Shown: piece by piece, positions 34,216 through 46,715 of the stretch
Layout of the letters: each line of letters opens with the position of its first letter
How positions within the stretch are numbered: position 1 is the first letter of the stretch
Origin: Oxytricha trifallax
Lineage: Eukaryota; Ciliophora; Spirotrichea; Sporadotrichida; Oxytrichidae
Length of the DNA stretch: 64,000 bases
Assembly: GCA_000711775.1 (NCBI GenBank)
Contig: ARYC01001134.1
Coordinates: 1 to 64,000 of the forward strand
Direction of reading: 5' to 3'
Position numbers and translations under genes: made by a program
The notes under the pieces: model-generated
Database searches by the model: none
The model's input: only the letters and a program-made list of their open reading frames with translations
What the model was told of the DNA's origin: nothing

Positions 34216-36413
34216 GCTTACATGCTAAAACTTTAATTCAATTTTTAATCATTTAAACGATTAATTGCATTTTAATTAATTATGATCAAATGCCTGCTAT
34301 CATCATGTAAGAATAGAGCTTACTGGAATATAAGTTTTTCAAATTCCAAGGCAATTTCTATTTACCTCTCATTTAAGTCATCATATGTTTCTGAATTTGC
34401 ATTAGATACTCTCCTATTGGTATTACCTGGTGAACTTGGTTAACCAGTCAATGTGGTATGCTTAGTTCTTGGAAGGATAGTCTAAGCCATTAAATTAATG
34501 TCAAACAGAGGCATCAGCTTTTCTTTTTGAAGCAAAGAATTTTATAAATTCTCAATATCCTGAGCGGAAAGCTCAAGGATTTAATGGTCTAGTGACTCTG
34601 GATAAGATTGTATCTAATTTCCAGAGGTTAGCATATAAAATATAGTAACTAAATAAAAAAAAACATTACATTAACACAAGCTTCTAAGAGTCTACTGAAA
34701 AAGCCTCTCATTCCTTAATTCAAGGTGTTATTTATGTACCTTTTTATAAATAAGCACTCTGAAAATAATTCTGGATATTAAGTAGCCCAAACGACATACA
34801 AAGAGAGCTACTGCAACTTCTCAAAGTCAACAAACGTCTACAAGTGCTATTTAGCTTAAATTGGGGATTTTTAGTGTATAATTGAGTTACTTGTAGGTCC
34901 TTATATATCTTTTCCATTGTTAGATTTGTATGTTTGCCTCAAACTTTAAACTTTGTAACTAGAATAAACTGATTGCTATTTACATTAATAACCATTCCAA
35001 AAGTCATCTATATCCTATCCTAGTTAAGTCTTTAAAGCAGAGTGAATGGTGTCTAGTTTCTAAGGAATTGTCATTTAGTATTTCAAGCTTTACAAAAGCC
35101 TTATAGTCTGTTAATATGGTTAGGTATTTTATTGTTCGAGTTCATCTTCTTTTATTACTAGATTTTAATCTAGACCACCTGATCCAACTTCATCAATATC
35201 AATCACTTTGAACTCCCTATCATGAATATTTAGCTAGAATTTTTTATCAATTTTTATATCAGAAAGTAACAAGACCTTATTTCTCATTAGATTATCTAGT
35301 GCTTTGATTTCTTCCTAATGGCTTAATTGAATAATATTTATAATTAAAGCGTAAAGATCTCCCTTGATTATCATTGAAGTTACAATAACTTCTAAAATCT
35401 CATTCCAAAGTTAACTTGTTTCAATAAAATCCAGCAAGTAAAACTTTGAAACTGCCTCTGCAATTGCTTGGATTATTTATTTCAGAGATACAGTGATATT
35501 TTAGTCATCCGACTTAAGGTCTCTTTCAGATATACCATGCAAGAGCAAGTTTCTGTACTGCAGCACAAATATTCCTCTTATGAAGTTTATTATTTTATGA
35601 ATAGGATGATCTTGTAAGTCAAGTTGCCTTTTCATTAAATTCAGTTACTAGATATCTATCGGGAGCATAGAAGTAAAGCCTGTGGATATAACATTAGCTG
35701 TTGAAGTGTTCCAATTTGGAAGATAGTGATTATCCTGCTTTGAAGACTTCGCTTACCTTTATTCTATATTTTTAATATCTAAACCACTAGCTTTCTATTT
35801 CTTTAATAGTTTGAGATTTTTATCAAGGTTTATTGAGCTTATATATTCAGTGAAAAGTCTATTTTCTTTATCTTTTGATATATCTTTTAACTTATCTAGA
35901 AAACTTAAATATGCATCTCTATTTTTTATGTCAGAGTTCATACTAATCTTCAATCGTAAGTCTGTTAACCAGCTCTAAATTTTATTATAATAAAACATTG
36001 ATATTTTTAATAGATAAATCAATAGCCATAATGCTTAACTTACACTCCTTTAATTTGCTTTAATGCAGCAGTTTTTCTTGCGATCCATTGAATCGTAATT
36101 TGTGGATGCTCTCTCTCCCAGCATACTTGTTGTAACTGTGCCGCTTTGTAGTTCATTGAATTCTATTTATTTTTGAGTTTTCCAATCTTTGAAAAATTTG
36201 AGGACGCTTTCATGAAACATCCTGTCCATATGACTGCATCTAACCGGCTATTGTGGATTTGAGCTTTAATCATTATCTTAAAAAGGCAAAGAGGAATTAT
36301 CACTTGATTGTAGATCTAATTAGTGCTGATTTTCAAGTAATGTATGCTTTCTGCTCTATTTATGAGTGGACGAATGCCTTTATTTGTTACTTGAGTTTCC
36401 CATTACTTTTAGA
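34216..36413 (-). CDS. VPS9-domain protein (probable Rab5-family exchange factor)
   Basis: Start MGNSSNKQRHSSTHK (N-myristoylation consensus), then a disordered stretch and HMDRMFHESVLKFFKDW. A central helical region with SLKQIIQAIAEAVSKFYLL and ILEVIVTSMIIKGDLYALI is followed by Q/N-rich linker. The C-terminal region LQQLSLYVVWATQYPELFSE, CLFIKRYINNTLNQGMRGFF, SRLLEACVN resembles the end of a VPS9 domain (llPilsYvvi...l.sec.fi...l.g..gy). Two introns are visible: one of about 70 nt (GTAAGT...TTTAG) after KANQRS and one of about 55 nt after LLEACVN. VPS9 proteins activate endosomal Rab5-type GTPases. The assignment is by pattern only. Confidence 0.55.
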
Positions 36414-36530
36414 AACAATTATTTTCAAATAATATCCAAAATACTTTAATTTATTATTATTTATTACTTTCTCATTAAGATATGTATTTATAAAGTTATC
36501 ATTAATTCAAATATTTATCCTCAGTAATTA

Positions 36531-37079
36531 ATGAGAGCAAGAAAGAAGGAAAGCAATTTTCTCTACAATTATATATAGAAATAACAATTGTCGCAGCAGA
36601 GTGTCACTTAAGAGTCGACAAACATCACAAAATAAAAGAATCTAAGTCATATAACTCAAAAAAAGCCAGGCCCTACCTATTGCGAATTATGTTAACTGTA
36701 ATAAATAAGGCAGTTATTTACTTCATCAAGTCGCAATGAAAATTAAGAAAGGCCTAAACATTAATTTAATAAAGCATTTTTAACAAATTTAAACGTTTAT
36801 GAAATGTATTTTAAACATGTTTTGCAAGATAAGATGATCATGAACAATGCAAAGAAGTTTATGATAAAGCAGGAATATTATGATTTAAAAGCAGTCAATA
36901 GCATCTTATTCAATCAGCAGGCTCGTATAGTCTCAGTCTTTAAGGATTATCTAATTTTTGATGATGTCTGTGAATTCTTGACTTCTACTTATACTGTGGA
37001 CTAATCCAAAGTACTTTTTGCATAATATGCTAAAAAGGAGAAAGAAAGGGTCCTTAAATTTATTTTACTATTTTATTGA
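36531..37079 (+). CDS. Hypothetical protein, 182 codons
   Basis: Uninterrupted frame beginning MRARKKESNFLYNYI. It has a Q/S-rich stretch, a possible CxxC (YCELCQL) and a helical second half (MYFKHVLQDKMIMNNAKKFM; VSVFKDYLIFDDVCEFL) ending in AQYAKKEKERVLKF and TGA 37077-37079. It starts divergently, about 118 bp from the VPS9-type gene. No family recognised. The end may be premature if the gene continues into the fragments downstream. Confidence 0.6.
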
Positions 37080-37149
37080 ATGTTTTATATCAAATTAAAT
37101 TAGTTTTATTAGAAAGTCTTTAATATATTTTACTTTTAAATTCAAAACA

Positions 37150-37590
37150 ATATCTAATTCACCGAATTACTGTATTTTGGAGTAAAAGTAAATGCTTATT
37201 AAAAATCAGAAAATGAAACAAAAAGCATTTTAAGATAAAATTAAACTGTAAAAGTTACTTTAGTAAGAATAAATTCAACGGTAACTTGATGCCGCTGCCC
37301 TAAAATTTAATATTGTAATAATGCAGTTAATCTTTAAAAACTAAATTCAATTCAGTAATATTATAATAATCTAAACCAATTAATTCCAAAATTGCCTACA
37401 AGTTGTATTTACAGCAAATAAAATTGAGTATTTTAATAGACAATCAAATTAAATAATTTAGGTGTTGCCGGAAATTTAAGAATTCCCTTCTTTATGAATG
37501 AACTACTTAATTACAAATTACCAAACAACGAGATTTTTTATGTTTATAATATTTTTTTAATGATATATATTTGTTATTTGGGAAGATAAA
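37150..37590 (+). CDS. Coding-like fragments, possibly exons of one gene
   Basis: Three short open stretches: NNIQFTELLYFGVKVNAYQK at about 37150-37290, LQVVFTANKIEYFNRQ at about 37395-37450, and LGVAGNLRIPFFMNELLNYK to EIFYVYN at about 37455-37550. AT-rich gaps separate them. They may be segments of one gene, or the continuation of the ORF ending at 37079. No function recognised. Confidence 0.4.
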
Positions 37591-37961
37591 TGTAGTTCTA
37601 ACAGTAGACAACCTAATAACTAAAATATTTTCACATTACATATATTTTTAAATAATTTTTCTTTCAATATTGGAACTTAACACATGAAAAAAGATTCGAA
37701 AAATCTTTAGTTTCAAAAACTCATATAATCATCACTTGTGCATGAGTATAACTTTACCAAATAAAATATATCGACATCATTTTAGATATATTTATAAATA
37801 TAATACTTTTATCTTATTAAATTATATAATATAATTTTAATAGGTGGAATCACAAAGGTAAGGCTTAATCACTAAATTTCACAAATCTTTTTATATTTAT
37901 ATTTAATTTTTCATTAGCATTCTAATCTATTTTTAGAAATAATAAGCAGAACTATGAGAAC

Positions 37962-40580
37962 ATGAATTTTATCGAGAAAAGTCTCTCAATAAGCAAATGC
38001 TCGATCGGGTATGAATTAAATCTTACAATGAATAAAGATCATGTGCGAAACTCCCTTAATAAGAATGACATGAGTATCTTCGCAAAATGGTTTAAAATGA
38101 ACGATAGTACGATCAATCTCGGATAATATTCTCAAAATTAATTCGGATTAATGACAGAGAGGACTAATACTAATAGAGCTGAGGAATAAAGAATGCAAAT
38201 TGTTAGTTAATTAACTTAAAGAAGCAAATAGTCCCATAGAAAAACAGATTAGTCTTTGAGAGTCAGTGACAATGACAATCCTTTTTCAATTGCAATGAAT
38301 ATATTATTTTTTAAAGAGCTCTCAAGAGATTAAACCTGCAGGATCATTTTTGAAGCAAATGAATACAATTTCAGCGAATAACATCGCTATTGATAATAAT
38401 GAACTGCATACTTCTAGAAATATCTAGGAAAATCTAGAAGGTCAGACACATAAAGTTCGATTAATGCCTGATATTCCAAGACCAAGCTAAACTCCACAAT
38501 TAAGATCCTCCAATAAACTATAGAAATCATAAGTCTAAATCTAAAATTAGCAAGAGCTTTAGAAACATGCTACTGAACAAATTAACTTGCAGAAAAACAA
38601 CAGTTTAAACCAATTAAAACCAATAAATCAAAAACAATAGACTTAATTAATCAAAACTAAAATCCCTAATTTAAGTCCAACTACAGATAAGTAAGCAGTT
38701 GAGAACTATTTAGATTAAGATTTATAAGGAATAATTGAGACTGAAAAGAGTTAAATCGATTTAGATGAGCATTTGCTCTCTTAAAAAAGCATAGAAAATA
38801 TAAGAAAATATAGAATAAAGCAAGAACTGCAAACGATTTATTTATTTTAATCGAATCATAGAAGAGTAGAAACCGAAGTAGATTCAATTATGAAAAGCTA
38901 CGATTCAAACGACTATTAAAACTTCTTCAATGATCCTTTAAAGAGAAAAAGTGATCTAAATATATTTTAATATTATTTTAAGTGATGCGCATGAAATAAG
39001 AATGTATTAGGAAAATAACGCAGAATACTTTCAAAGTCTCAAAGTGTAATAAAATGAGATGCAAGATAATAATAATATTTAACGAGCGGTTTCTAACTTG
39101 AGCACTACAAACAAACCACCAAGAGATCACAAGCATACTTAGAGTGTGGCTTAAGGAAGCTAATATTTTCCTTCACTTTTATATAAATATTTTATATATG
39201 ATTTACTTGCAAATTCAACCAAGATATAAAATGTCTAATCAAGAAGTAGAAATACGCTACTTGTAGGAACTTAAAGCGAAGAAGAAAAGAAAATTTTCAG
39301 CTCTCACTAATCAATAGGTTCAGTTAAAAATACTATCGGCTTAGATAGAACTTAAAATTTAATGAAAATAAATTTGAGACCGTCTTTGGACGAATAAGGT
39401 AATGTAATTGGGAATAAAAACAAGAAGTTCATTTAAAAAATTCTTTTTAAGAATAAGCGAGATTCTGCAGATGGTAACTTTACTCCAATTTAATTAGCTG
39501 ATCCAAAAAGCACGCCAAATTAAATTAAATATTTAAGGCCTTCAATGCAAGCATAAAATTTTTCTAATACCAGTTAATTTTCTCAGAGCAACAAAAGAGA
39601 CTATAAGAATCCTTAATTGACTAACTCAAACCCTAGATTTATTATTTCGAATTCGCCTGTAGGCTAGGATAACAGAAAAGTTTAATTAACATTTATGAAC
39701 AATCTTTCTTAAACACCAAATAAATCCATTTAGGATAAACCTTACTTTAGTAGCATGCAAAGCTCAGTAAATAATTACAACTAAACCATAAGTTAAAGCC
39801 GTATTATTGATCATCATAGAGTGTCTAGCCAATAAAGTTTTAGCAGTAATCTATAGCCTAATAATCAAGGAAACTAGAATCTTTAAGTCAGCAGCAATTT
39901 CTAGAGCATACCAAAAATAAAAATTGTTAAGAAGCCAAAGATTATTTTTAATAGCAATTAAGGACCAGATTTCTCTAGAAATTCTATGATTTCGCAATCA
40001 AGCAATGGCAACTAATAGCAACCTAGCTTTACTTAAGCTCCTAGTTTCATTTCTTAAGTGAATATCCAAGGATCTCCTACACCTTAAAATATAAAAATAA
40101 GTTAACCCAAGCGTATGAACAGAAATGAATTTATAAGTTTAAAAACAAGAGCTCACAGCTATGGAGGTCCAGTATCTAATATTATTACATAAGATCAAAA
40201 CTAACTCCAGATGGTAAATACTAAAAATGCCAAGGATTCATAGTAAAATTATAAATTACAATAGTTATAAAAGTAGCCTTAATAAGAGTTATTAAAACCA
40301 AGTAGTAATTCCCGAAATGGTTCTGCCTAAATGCCTGATACATTATTTGAATCAAACGATGGAGGAATATTATCTTATTTTTAATCATGATACAAGATTA
40401 AAGGGAAGTCACCTAACTTTAGAAACAAAACAGATAAATGATAATAAAAAAGACCATGAAGCCTTCTCAAATTAAATTAAAAGTTAATCAATACAAGTAT
40501 GTCGTAAGACCTTAATCTAATTTGGATTAGTATCACTGAGTGCTAAAAGTCCTTCTATGGTCAGTAGTACTAAAAGTATA
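37962..40580 (+). CDS. Very Q/N/S-rich low-complexity protein of about 850 residues
   Basis: Starts MNFIEKSLSISKC after a TTTTTAG acceptor, so a small first exon may exist upstream (about 37850). Most residues are Gln, Asn, Ser, Lys, many Gln encoded by TAA/TAG. No folded domain is visible; occasional proline-rich SPTP-like motifs. Frame changes at 38282-38312 (IES bounded by T5/T6), near 38990, and at 40433-40439 (7 bp GATAAAT unit) divide it. An in-frame TGA at 40388-40390 (SYFQS-TGA-YKIKGK) precedes more coding-like sequence to SPSMVSSTKS. The real stop is uncertain. Prion-like composition suggests a granule or assembly component, which is speculation. Confidence 0.6.
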
Positions 40581-40689
40581 TAAGCTATTATAAATTATAT
40601 TTTAATTTTTCATTATATGTTATAATTAAATTCTTAAATTGTCATTTCTCTTTATCATTTAACATATTTTGACATTGATTGATGAAATA

Positions 40690-41930
40690 ATAATAAAAAA
40701 ATAATTATAAATTGCTAAATTAGTCTTATAAATCTAAAATATCAATATAGAGTTGATTGATACCTTTAATAGCAAAACGGTCTTTTTTAAAAAAAAAAGA
40801 AAGTAAACTTATTAAACATCAAATAATATGCACAAAATTATAATTGACTAGTGTGAATAAAGTTAATAATTGTAAAATAACTCTTAATATAAAAAGCCAC
40901 AAAAGAACTGCTTATAAAGTTAAAATAGGAACAAAAAGCAATTATGATAATGCTATTGCTGTGATTTGATAATCATGATATAGTTTGAAATTCAAATTCA
41001 AGGTTGAAAATGATTTTATTCATAATTTGCTTCCGAATAATGGAAACAGATTGATATTCAGATAAACATTTGCTTTTAATTCAAAATTAGTATAGGACTT
41101 TGCTGATTAAAAACCACAAATCCTCTTCATTAGTTTTAAAAAGGAAATATTGGGGTTTTAAATTTCTTAGAAGGTTGATCATATTTAAATTTTTTATGTT
41201 TCATGACTATAATTTATATTATTCTGTTATAATATGGATGCTAACAAGATTTTAATAGGAACTATTATTAGTGAAAATATATGAAATCTTAAATTTTAAA
41301 ATAAATTATTAAGTTTTGTCTAAATATTGCTTTGGATTAACATTTCTAATCCCATATTTTATGTTCACAATTTTCAATACTTTTTATTCTCAATATATTT
41401 TTGTCATTTTAGGAGATCCTTTATAATATTCGACTTTATTAGGAGTATATTTAAAATTTTACTTTAAATTTAAGTACTTTGAATATGGTTTTAACTTAAT
41501 TTTAACTACTCATAAATTTAATCCTAATTTGAAGGTCCTTCTAAAATTATTTATTAATTAAGAGTTATTTTATAATAGATCTTACTATTAAAAAATATAA
41601 AACCAAATCTAAAACTTGTTTACAACTTCAAAATCTTCCTTTATGATTGAAGTTTTAATTGATCTCTTATAAAATTCCAATATTTATTTAATAGGTACTT
41701 TATCTATTTGTAATTTTGGAAAGAAAAAAATATTTTAAGATCGTCAAAATTTAATGGTCCAATTATTTCAAAGATATAGTAATGGTTAAAAAAGATAAAT
41801 TATTTTTTATAAGTCTCTCATTTCTTCATTTTTTAAATTAAATTAATTTTTGCAATAAAATTTTTTTAAAGTTTATAATAAAATCTAACAACTAATTGAC
41901 AATTATATTTTTAAGAAAATGTTATTATCA
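40690..41930. other. AT-rich stretch without gene
   Basis: No sustained coding frame seen on either strand; ends at the giant palindrome. Confidence 0.5.
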
Positions 41931-42117
41931 AATTACAATTGAAATGAAAAAATTAAAATCAAGTATTGAGGTTTAAGGTTTGAGATTTTAGCTTAAATAT
42001 TTAAATTTATTCGAATCATTACTATTGATTAAAAAATAGATTAAATAAAAATATGAACGAGGCTAAGAGAGATGGAGTGCGTTGAGCAATATATCTAACA
42101 AGCATTCAACTTTTGAG

Positions 42118-43690
42118 CTATAGATTCAGGAGTTCGAGCTTAAACTTTTGTGCTCGACAAGTGGAAAAGCTCTGCATCAGGAGGAAGGAGAAGAACCTAG
42201 CTACTGCTAACTACCTATCAATGATAGAATTTGCCTCAATGCTGATTAAGCTTTGCTTATTGATATCCAGGGAGCATGAAATGTTATTAAGCAGCTGCAT
42301 TTTACAAACTTGACTGAGGAGATTCACTTGCAAAAATGCCACAACTCCACAGATTAGAAGTGCTTGAAAATTGAAGTGGCGCCATCAACTATTGGTACTA
42401 AGACATTTTGAAGGAGTCTTGGAGAAATTCCCACCGGAACAATTCGCTAAAAGATTTTGCTGATTGTGCATTTTGATTGGTCCAGTCTTGCAATTTTGAT
42501 AGATTTAAGGTACAACTTGCTTCTGTGAGTAATATATTTGAAGTAAAAGACTCTGCACCAACAGTTTTTCGAGAGTGGTAGGTAAACTATCGCTAATTGC
42601 CTCCAGCGCTAGTATCATGCCTTTAAAGAGATTTCTAATTTGGAAAAAATACTGTATTTTGCATGCAGCAGTTGACAGCTTATTGAGGTAACATGCAGAA
42701 GGATTCGTAGGATAAAGTTGACAAGAGTTAAATCTTCTATTCTCTTCCTTGATTCAGCTAGGCTTGGACAGCAAATTTGGGAAAGTTGGTAGAGCCCTGA
42801 TTTAAACGCACTTAATGCAAGAGAAGTCAAATATAACTGTTGTACAAGATTTAGTAAAAATACTTGTAGTTATAAGGCCAAATAAGTACTTGATTGATGC
42901 TTTACTTAAAAAAACAAGTAAAGCAAATTATTGGATTAAAATACTATGGTCTGATATTCCACCTAAAGCTATGTGCGATCATAAGATTTTCTAATGAAAA
43001 GCAATAATCACTTTCTACAAATTAAATCCACAAAGGAAGGCTATTTTCAGCTTGAAGTAGCTTATTTGGAAATTAAGAAAGGGTTTAAGAAATTAGAGAG
43101 CTTTATATTCTACTTTCTGATAGTTTTTGTGACAAAAATATAGAACAGCATCTTTGAAACTTGACTCTTTCAATATCACTAAAGGTCTCTTAGAGGGAGG
43201 CAATGTGGGCTGAATGCTTGGATTAGAGCTGCTCAAAGAAGCTGATGAGAATTTGACGAGCACAGCATGGACTTAAGCTTTGATTACTCCTGAGGCAGCT
43301 AAACATATGCCATTTCATGTGAATGTGATTGCACTTTAGTCAATATCAAATGCATTCTACTGCTTGTAATACATAATATTGTCCAGAGAGTACCATTTAG
43401 GAACTGCAGATACGGCAAGCAATAGATTTGTAAATTCTACTACTGATTTGATTGAAGACGAGAATGCCTACTTATTTGCTTAATTCTCTTCTAAAAGTTG
43501 ATTTCTTGGTGAGGTGGATTTGCTTCACTGTGATTGGGGCATTGGCTGCTAACTAATACATCACAATCTTTTGAGTAACGTGAATACTACTACTCTACAG
43601 AATCAGTTTTTAGAAGAATTAAGAAAGAGGTGTTCAAATATTGAAGCAAATCAGATTTGGAGAAGGCATGTTGAGATGTCAACATTTTGA
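42118..43690 (+). pseudogene. Degenerate coding sequence in left palindrome arm
   Basis: Protein-like readings occur in long stretches, e.g. LLEGGNVG then MLGLELLKEADENL, HVNVIALQSISNAFYCLQY, and DLIEDENAYLFAQFSSK then FLGEVDLLHCDWGIG. The frame is broken only by TGA codons (at least six between 42970 and 43690) and some frame changes. Several TGAs sit where Trp would be natural. Family not recognised. It is either a decayed gene or an element ORF that uses TGA as Trp. Confidence 0.4.
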
Positions 43691-44454
43691 GGTATTATTA
43701 AGGCTTACACTTGAACTTGCAATTAAACGATTACACTTGCAATTAAGCTAATAATTATTTATACTGACTGCTCTTTTTACAATAAGAGTGGAGTGATTTT
43801 AATTATGAATGATATATTTCTAAAAATTTTAAGTACAAACATAATATTAACTTTTATAAGTAAATAGTTTAATAAGGATAAGAGCGAGAGGGGTTCTAAT
43901 ACACCCAACACAAAAAAATGAGAGATTTTGTGATTTTCAAAATTTTTGGAAAAAAGTCAATTTAAAAAAATAACTGTCATGTTTTTAGTTTTTTTAAAAA
44001 TAATTATGATTATGGATAAAGTAAAATATTTTCATTTAATATTTAATCATACTTTTTTTGACAATAATTTTAATATATTTTCTAAAAATTAAATTATAAC
44101 TGATTAAAAAATAAATAAGAAAGATGAAAATAAGTTATATATGTTGAAAAACATGGCAGTTATTTTTTTAAATTGACTTTTTTCCAAAAATTTTGAAAAT
44201 CACAAAATCTCTCATTTTTTTGTGTTGGGTGTATTAGAACCCCTCTCGCTCTTATCCTTATTAAACTATTTACTTATAAAAGTTAATATTATGTTTGTAC
44301 TTAAAATTTTTAGAAATATATCATTCATAATTAAAATCACTCCACTCTTATTGTAAAAAGAGCAGTCAGTATAAATAATTATTAGCTTAATTGCAAGTGT
44401 AATCGTTTAATTGCAAGTTCAAGTGTAAGCCTTAATAATACCTCAAAATGTTGA

Positions 44455-46025
44455 CATCTCAACATGCCTTCTCCAAATCTGATTTGCTTCAATATTTGAA
44501 CACCTCTTTCTTAATTCTTCTAAAAACTGATTCTGTAGAGTAGTAGTATTCACGTTACTCAAAAGATTGTGATGTATTAGTTAGCAGCCAATGCCCCAAT
44601 CACAGTGAAGCAAATCCACCTCACCAAGAAATCAACTTTTAGAAGAGAATTAAGCAAATAAGTAGGCATTCTCGTCTTCAATCAAATCAGTAGTAGAATT
44701 TACAAATCTATTGCTTGCCGTATCTGCAGTTCCTAAATGGTACTCTCTGGACAATATTATGTATTACAAGCAGTAGAATGCATTTGATATTGACTAAAGT
44801 GCAATCACATTCACATGAAATGGCATATGTTTAGCTGCCTCAGGAGTAATCAAAGCTTAAGTCCATGCTGTGCTCGTCAAATTCTCATCAGCTTCTTTGA
44901 GCAGCTCTAATCCAAGCATTCAGCCCACATTGCCTCCCTCTAAGAGACCTTTAGTGATATTGAAAGAGTCAAGTTTCAAAGATGCTGTTCTATATTTTTG
45001 TCACAAAAACTATCAGAAAGTAGAATATAAAGCTCTCTAATTTCTTAAACCCTTTCTTAATTTCCAAATAAGCTACTTCAAGCTGAAAATAGCCTTCCTT
45101 TGTGGATTTAATTTGTAGAAAGTGATTATTGCTTTTCATTAGAAAATCTTATGATCGCACATAGCTTTAGGTGGAATATCAGACCATAGTATTTTAATCC
45201 AATAATTTGCTTTACTTGTTTTTTTAAGTAAAGCATCAATCAAGTACTTATTTGGCCTTATAACTACAAGTATTTTTACTAAATCTTGTACAACAGTTAT
45301 ATTTGACTTCTCTTGCATTAAGTGCGTTTAAATCAGGGCTCTACCAACTTTCCCAAATTTGCTGTCCAAGCCTAGCTGAATCAAGGAAGAGAATAGAAGA
45401 TTTAACTCTTGTCAACTTTATCCTACGAATCCTTCTGCATGTTACCTCAATAAGCTGTCAACTGCTGCATGCAAAATACAGTATTTTTTCCAAATTAGAA
45501 ATCTCTTTAAAGGCATGATACTAGCGCTGGAGGCAATTAGCGATAGTTTACCTACCACTCTCGAAAAACTGTTGGTGCAGAGTCTTTTACTTCAAATATA
45601 TTACTCACAGAAGCAAGTTGTACCTTAAATCTATCAAAATTGCAAGACTGGACCAATCAAAATGCACAATCAGCAAAATCTTTTAGCGAATTGTTCCGGT
45701 GGGAATTTCTCCAAGACTCCTTCAAAATGTCTTAGTACCAATAGTTGATGGCGCCACTTCAATTTTCAAGCACTTCTAATCTGTGGAGTTGTGGCATTTT
45801 TGCAAGTGAATCTCCTCAGTCAAGTTTGTAAAATGCAGCTGCTTAATAACATTTCATGCTCCCTGGATATCAATAAGCAAAGCTTAATCAGCATTGAGGC
45901 AAATTCTATCATTGATAGGTAGTTAGCAGTAGCTAGGTTCTTCTCCTTCCTCCTGATGCAGAGCTTTTCCACTTGTCGAGCACAAAAGTTTAAGCTCGAA
46001 CTCCTGAATCTATAGCTCAAAAGTT
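44455..46025 (-). pseudogene. Mirror copy of the same degenerate coding sequence, right arm
   Basis: Reverse-complement duplicate of 42118-43690 with the same reading and the same TGA positions. The near identity implies a recent origin or ongoing homogenisation of the two arms. Confidence 0.4.
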
Positions 46026-46211
46026 GAATGCTTGTTAGATATATTGCTCAACGCACTCCATCTCTCTTAGCCTCGTTCATATTTTTATTTAATCTATTTT
46101 TTAATCAATAGTAATGATTCGAATAAATTTAAATATTTAAGCTAAAATCTCAAACCTTAAACCTCAATACTTGATTTTAATTTTTTCATTTCAATTGTAA
46201 TTTGATAATAA

Positions 46212-46715
46212 TAATGAATAATTATTGGAGCTTAAATTTTATTAGGCATTTATATGGGGCTAAGATTTCAATAATTACTAATGAATAAAAATATTAATTT
46301 ACTTAAAAATTATGATCTCTGATGAAAAAGTATAAAAACAATAAAAATAATTTTGAGAACTTACCTTATATTCCTAAAGTTCTCAAATTTATATTAAAAT
46401 ATAAAAAACATTAGTTGTGAATAAAAAGTTTTCCCGAAAAAATCTTTATTATTTTTAAAATCATCATTAAAAAAATGTTTTACAACCCTATAAAACCGTA
46501 ATCCTCAACATTGGCCTTTTTAATCAAAACATATATAAAATTTATGATAGGGTTTTGGGGTTTTGATTTCATATGATTGGCATATGATAATTTTTAAAGT
46601 CATTAGAATATAATGTGAATGATCTCATCTCAGTCAAAATAATTAAAAATCTTACTATAATATAAAATAATTATGATTATAATAATAAAATTAATAATAA
46701 AAAAGCGATTAATTA
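46212..46715. other. AT-rich spacer with telomere-like motif
   Basis: No gene seen. At 46550-46565 lies GGGTTTTGGGGTTTTG, two units of a hypotrich-type G4T4 telomeric repeat. Confidence 0.6.

Larger units (their letters stand above)
41932..46211. mobile_element. 4.28 kb giant palindromic element
   Basis: Two arms of about 2.06 kb (41932-43995 and 44149-46211) are inverted repeats that match almost base for base, around a spacer of about 150 bp. The ends are TTATTATCAAATTACAATTG and its reverse complement. The flanks show a possible AATG duplication. Each arm carries the same degenerate coding sequence, so in the intact DNA there are two opposed copies. No transposase motif was recognised. 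It is either a foldback transposon or an inverted duplication of a gene. Confidence 0.85.

Noticed and set aside
42113..42313. Standard-code ORF mirrored at 45820-46020, and 42615-42830 mirrored at 45303-45518
   Set aside because: They are short, lie in frames that disagree with the longer Gln-recoded reading, and appear twice only because of the palindrome.
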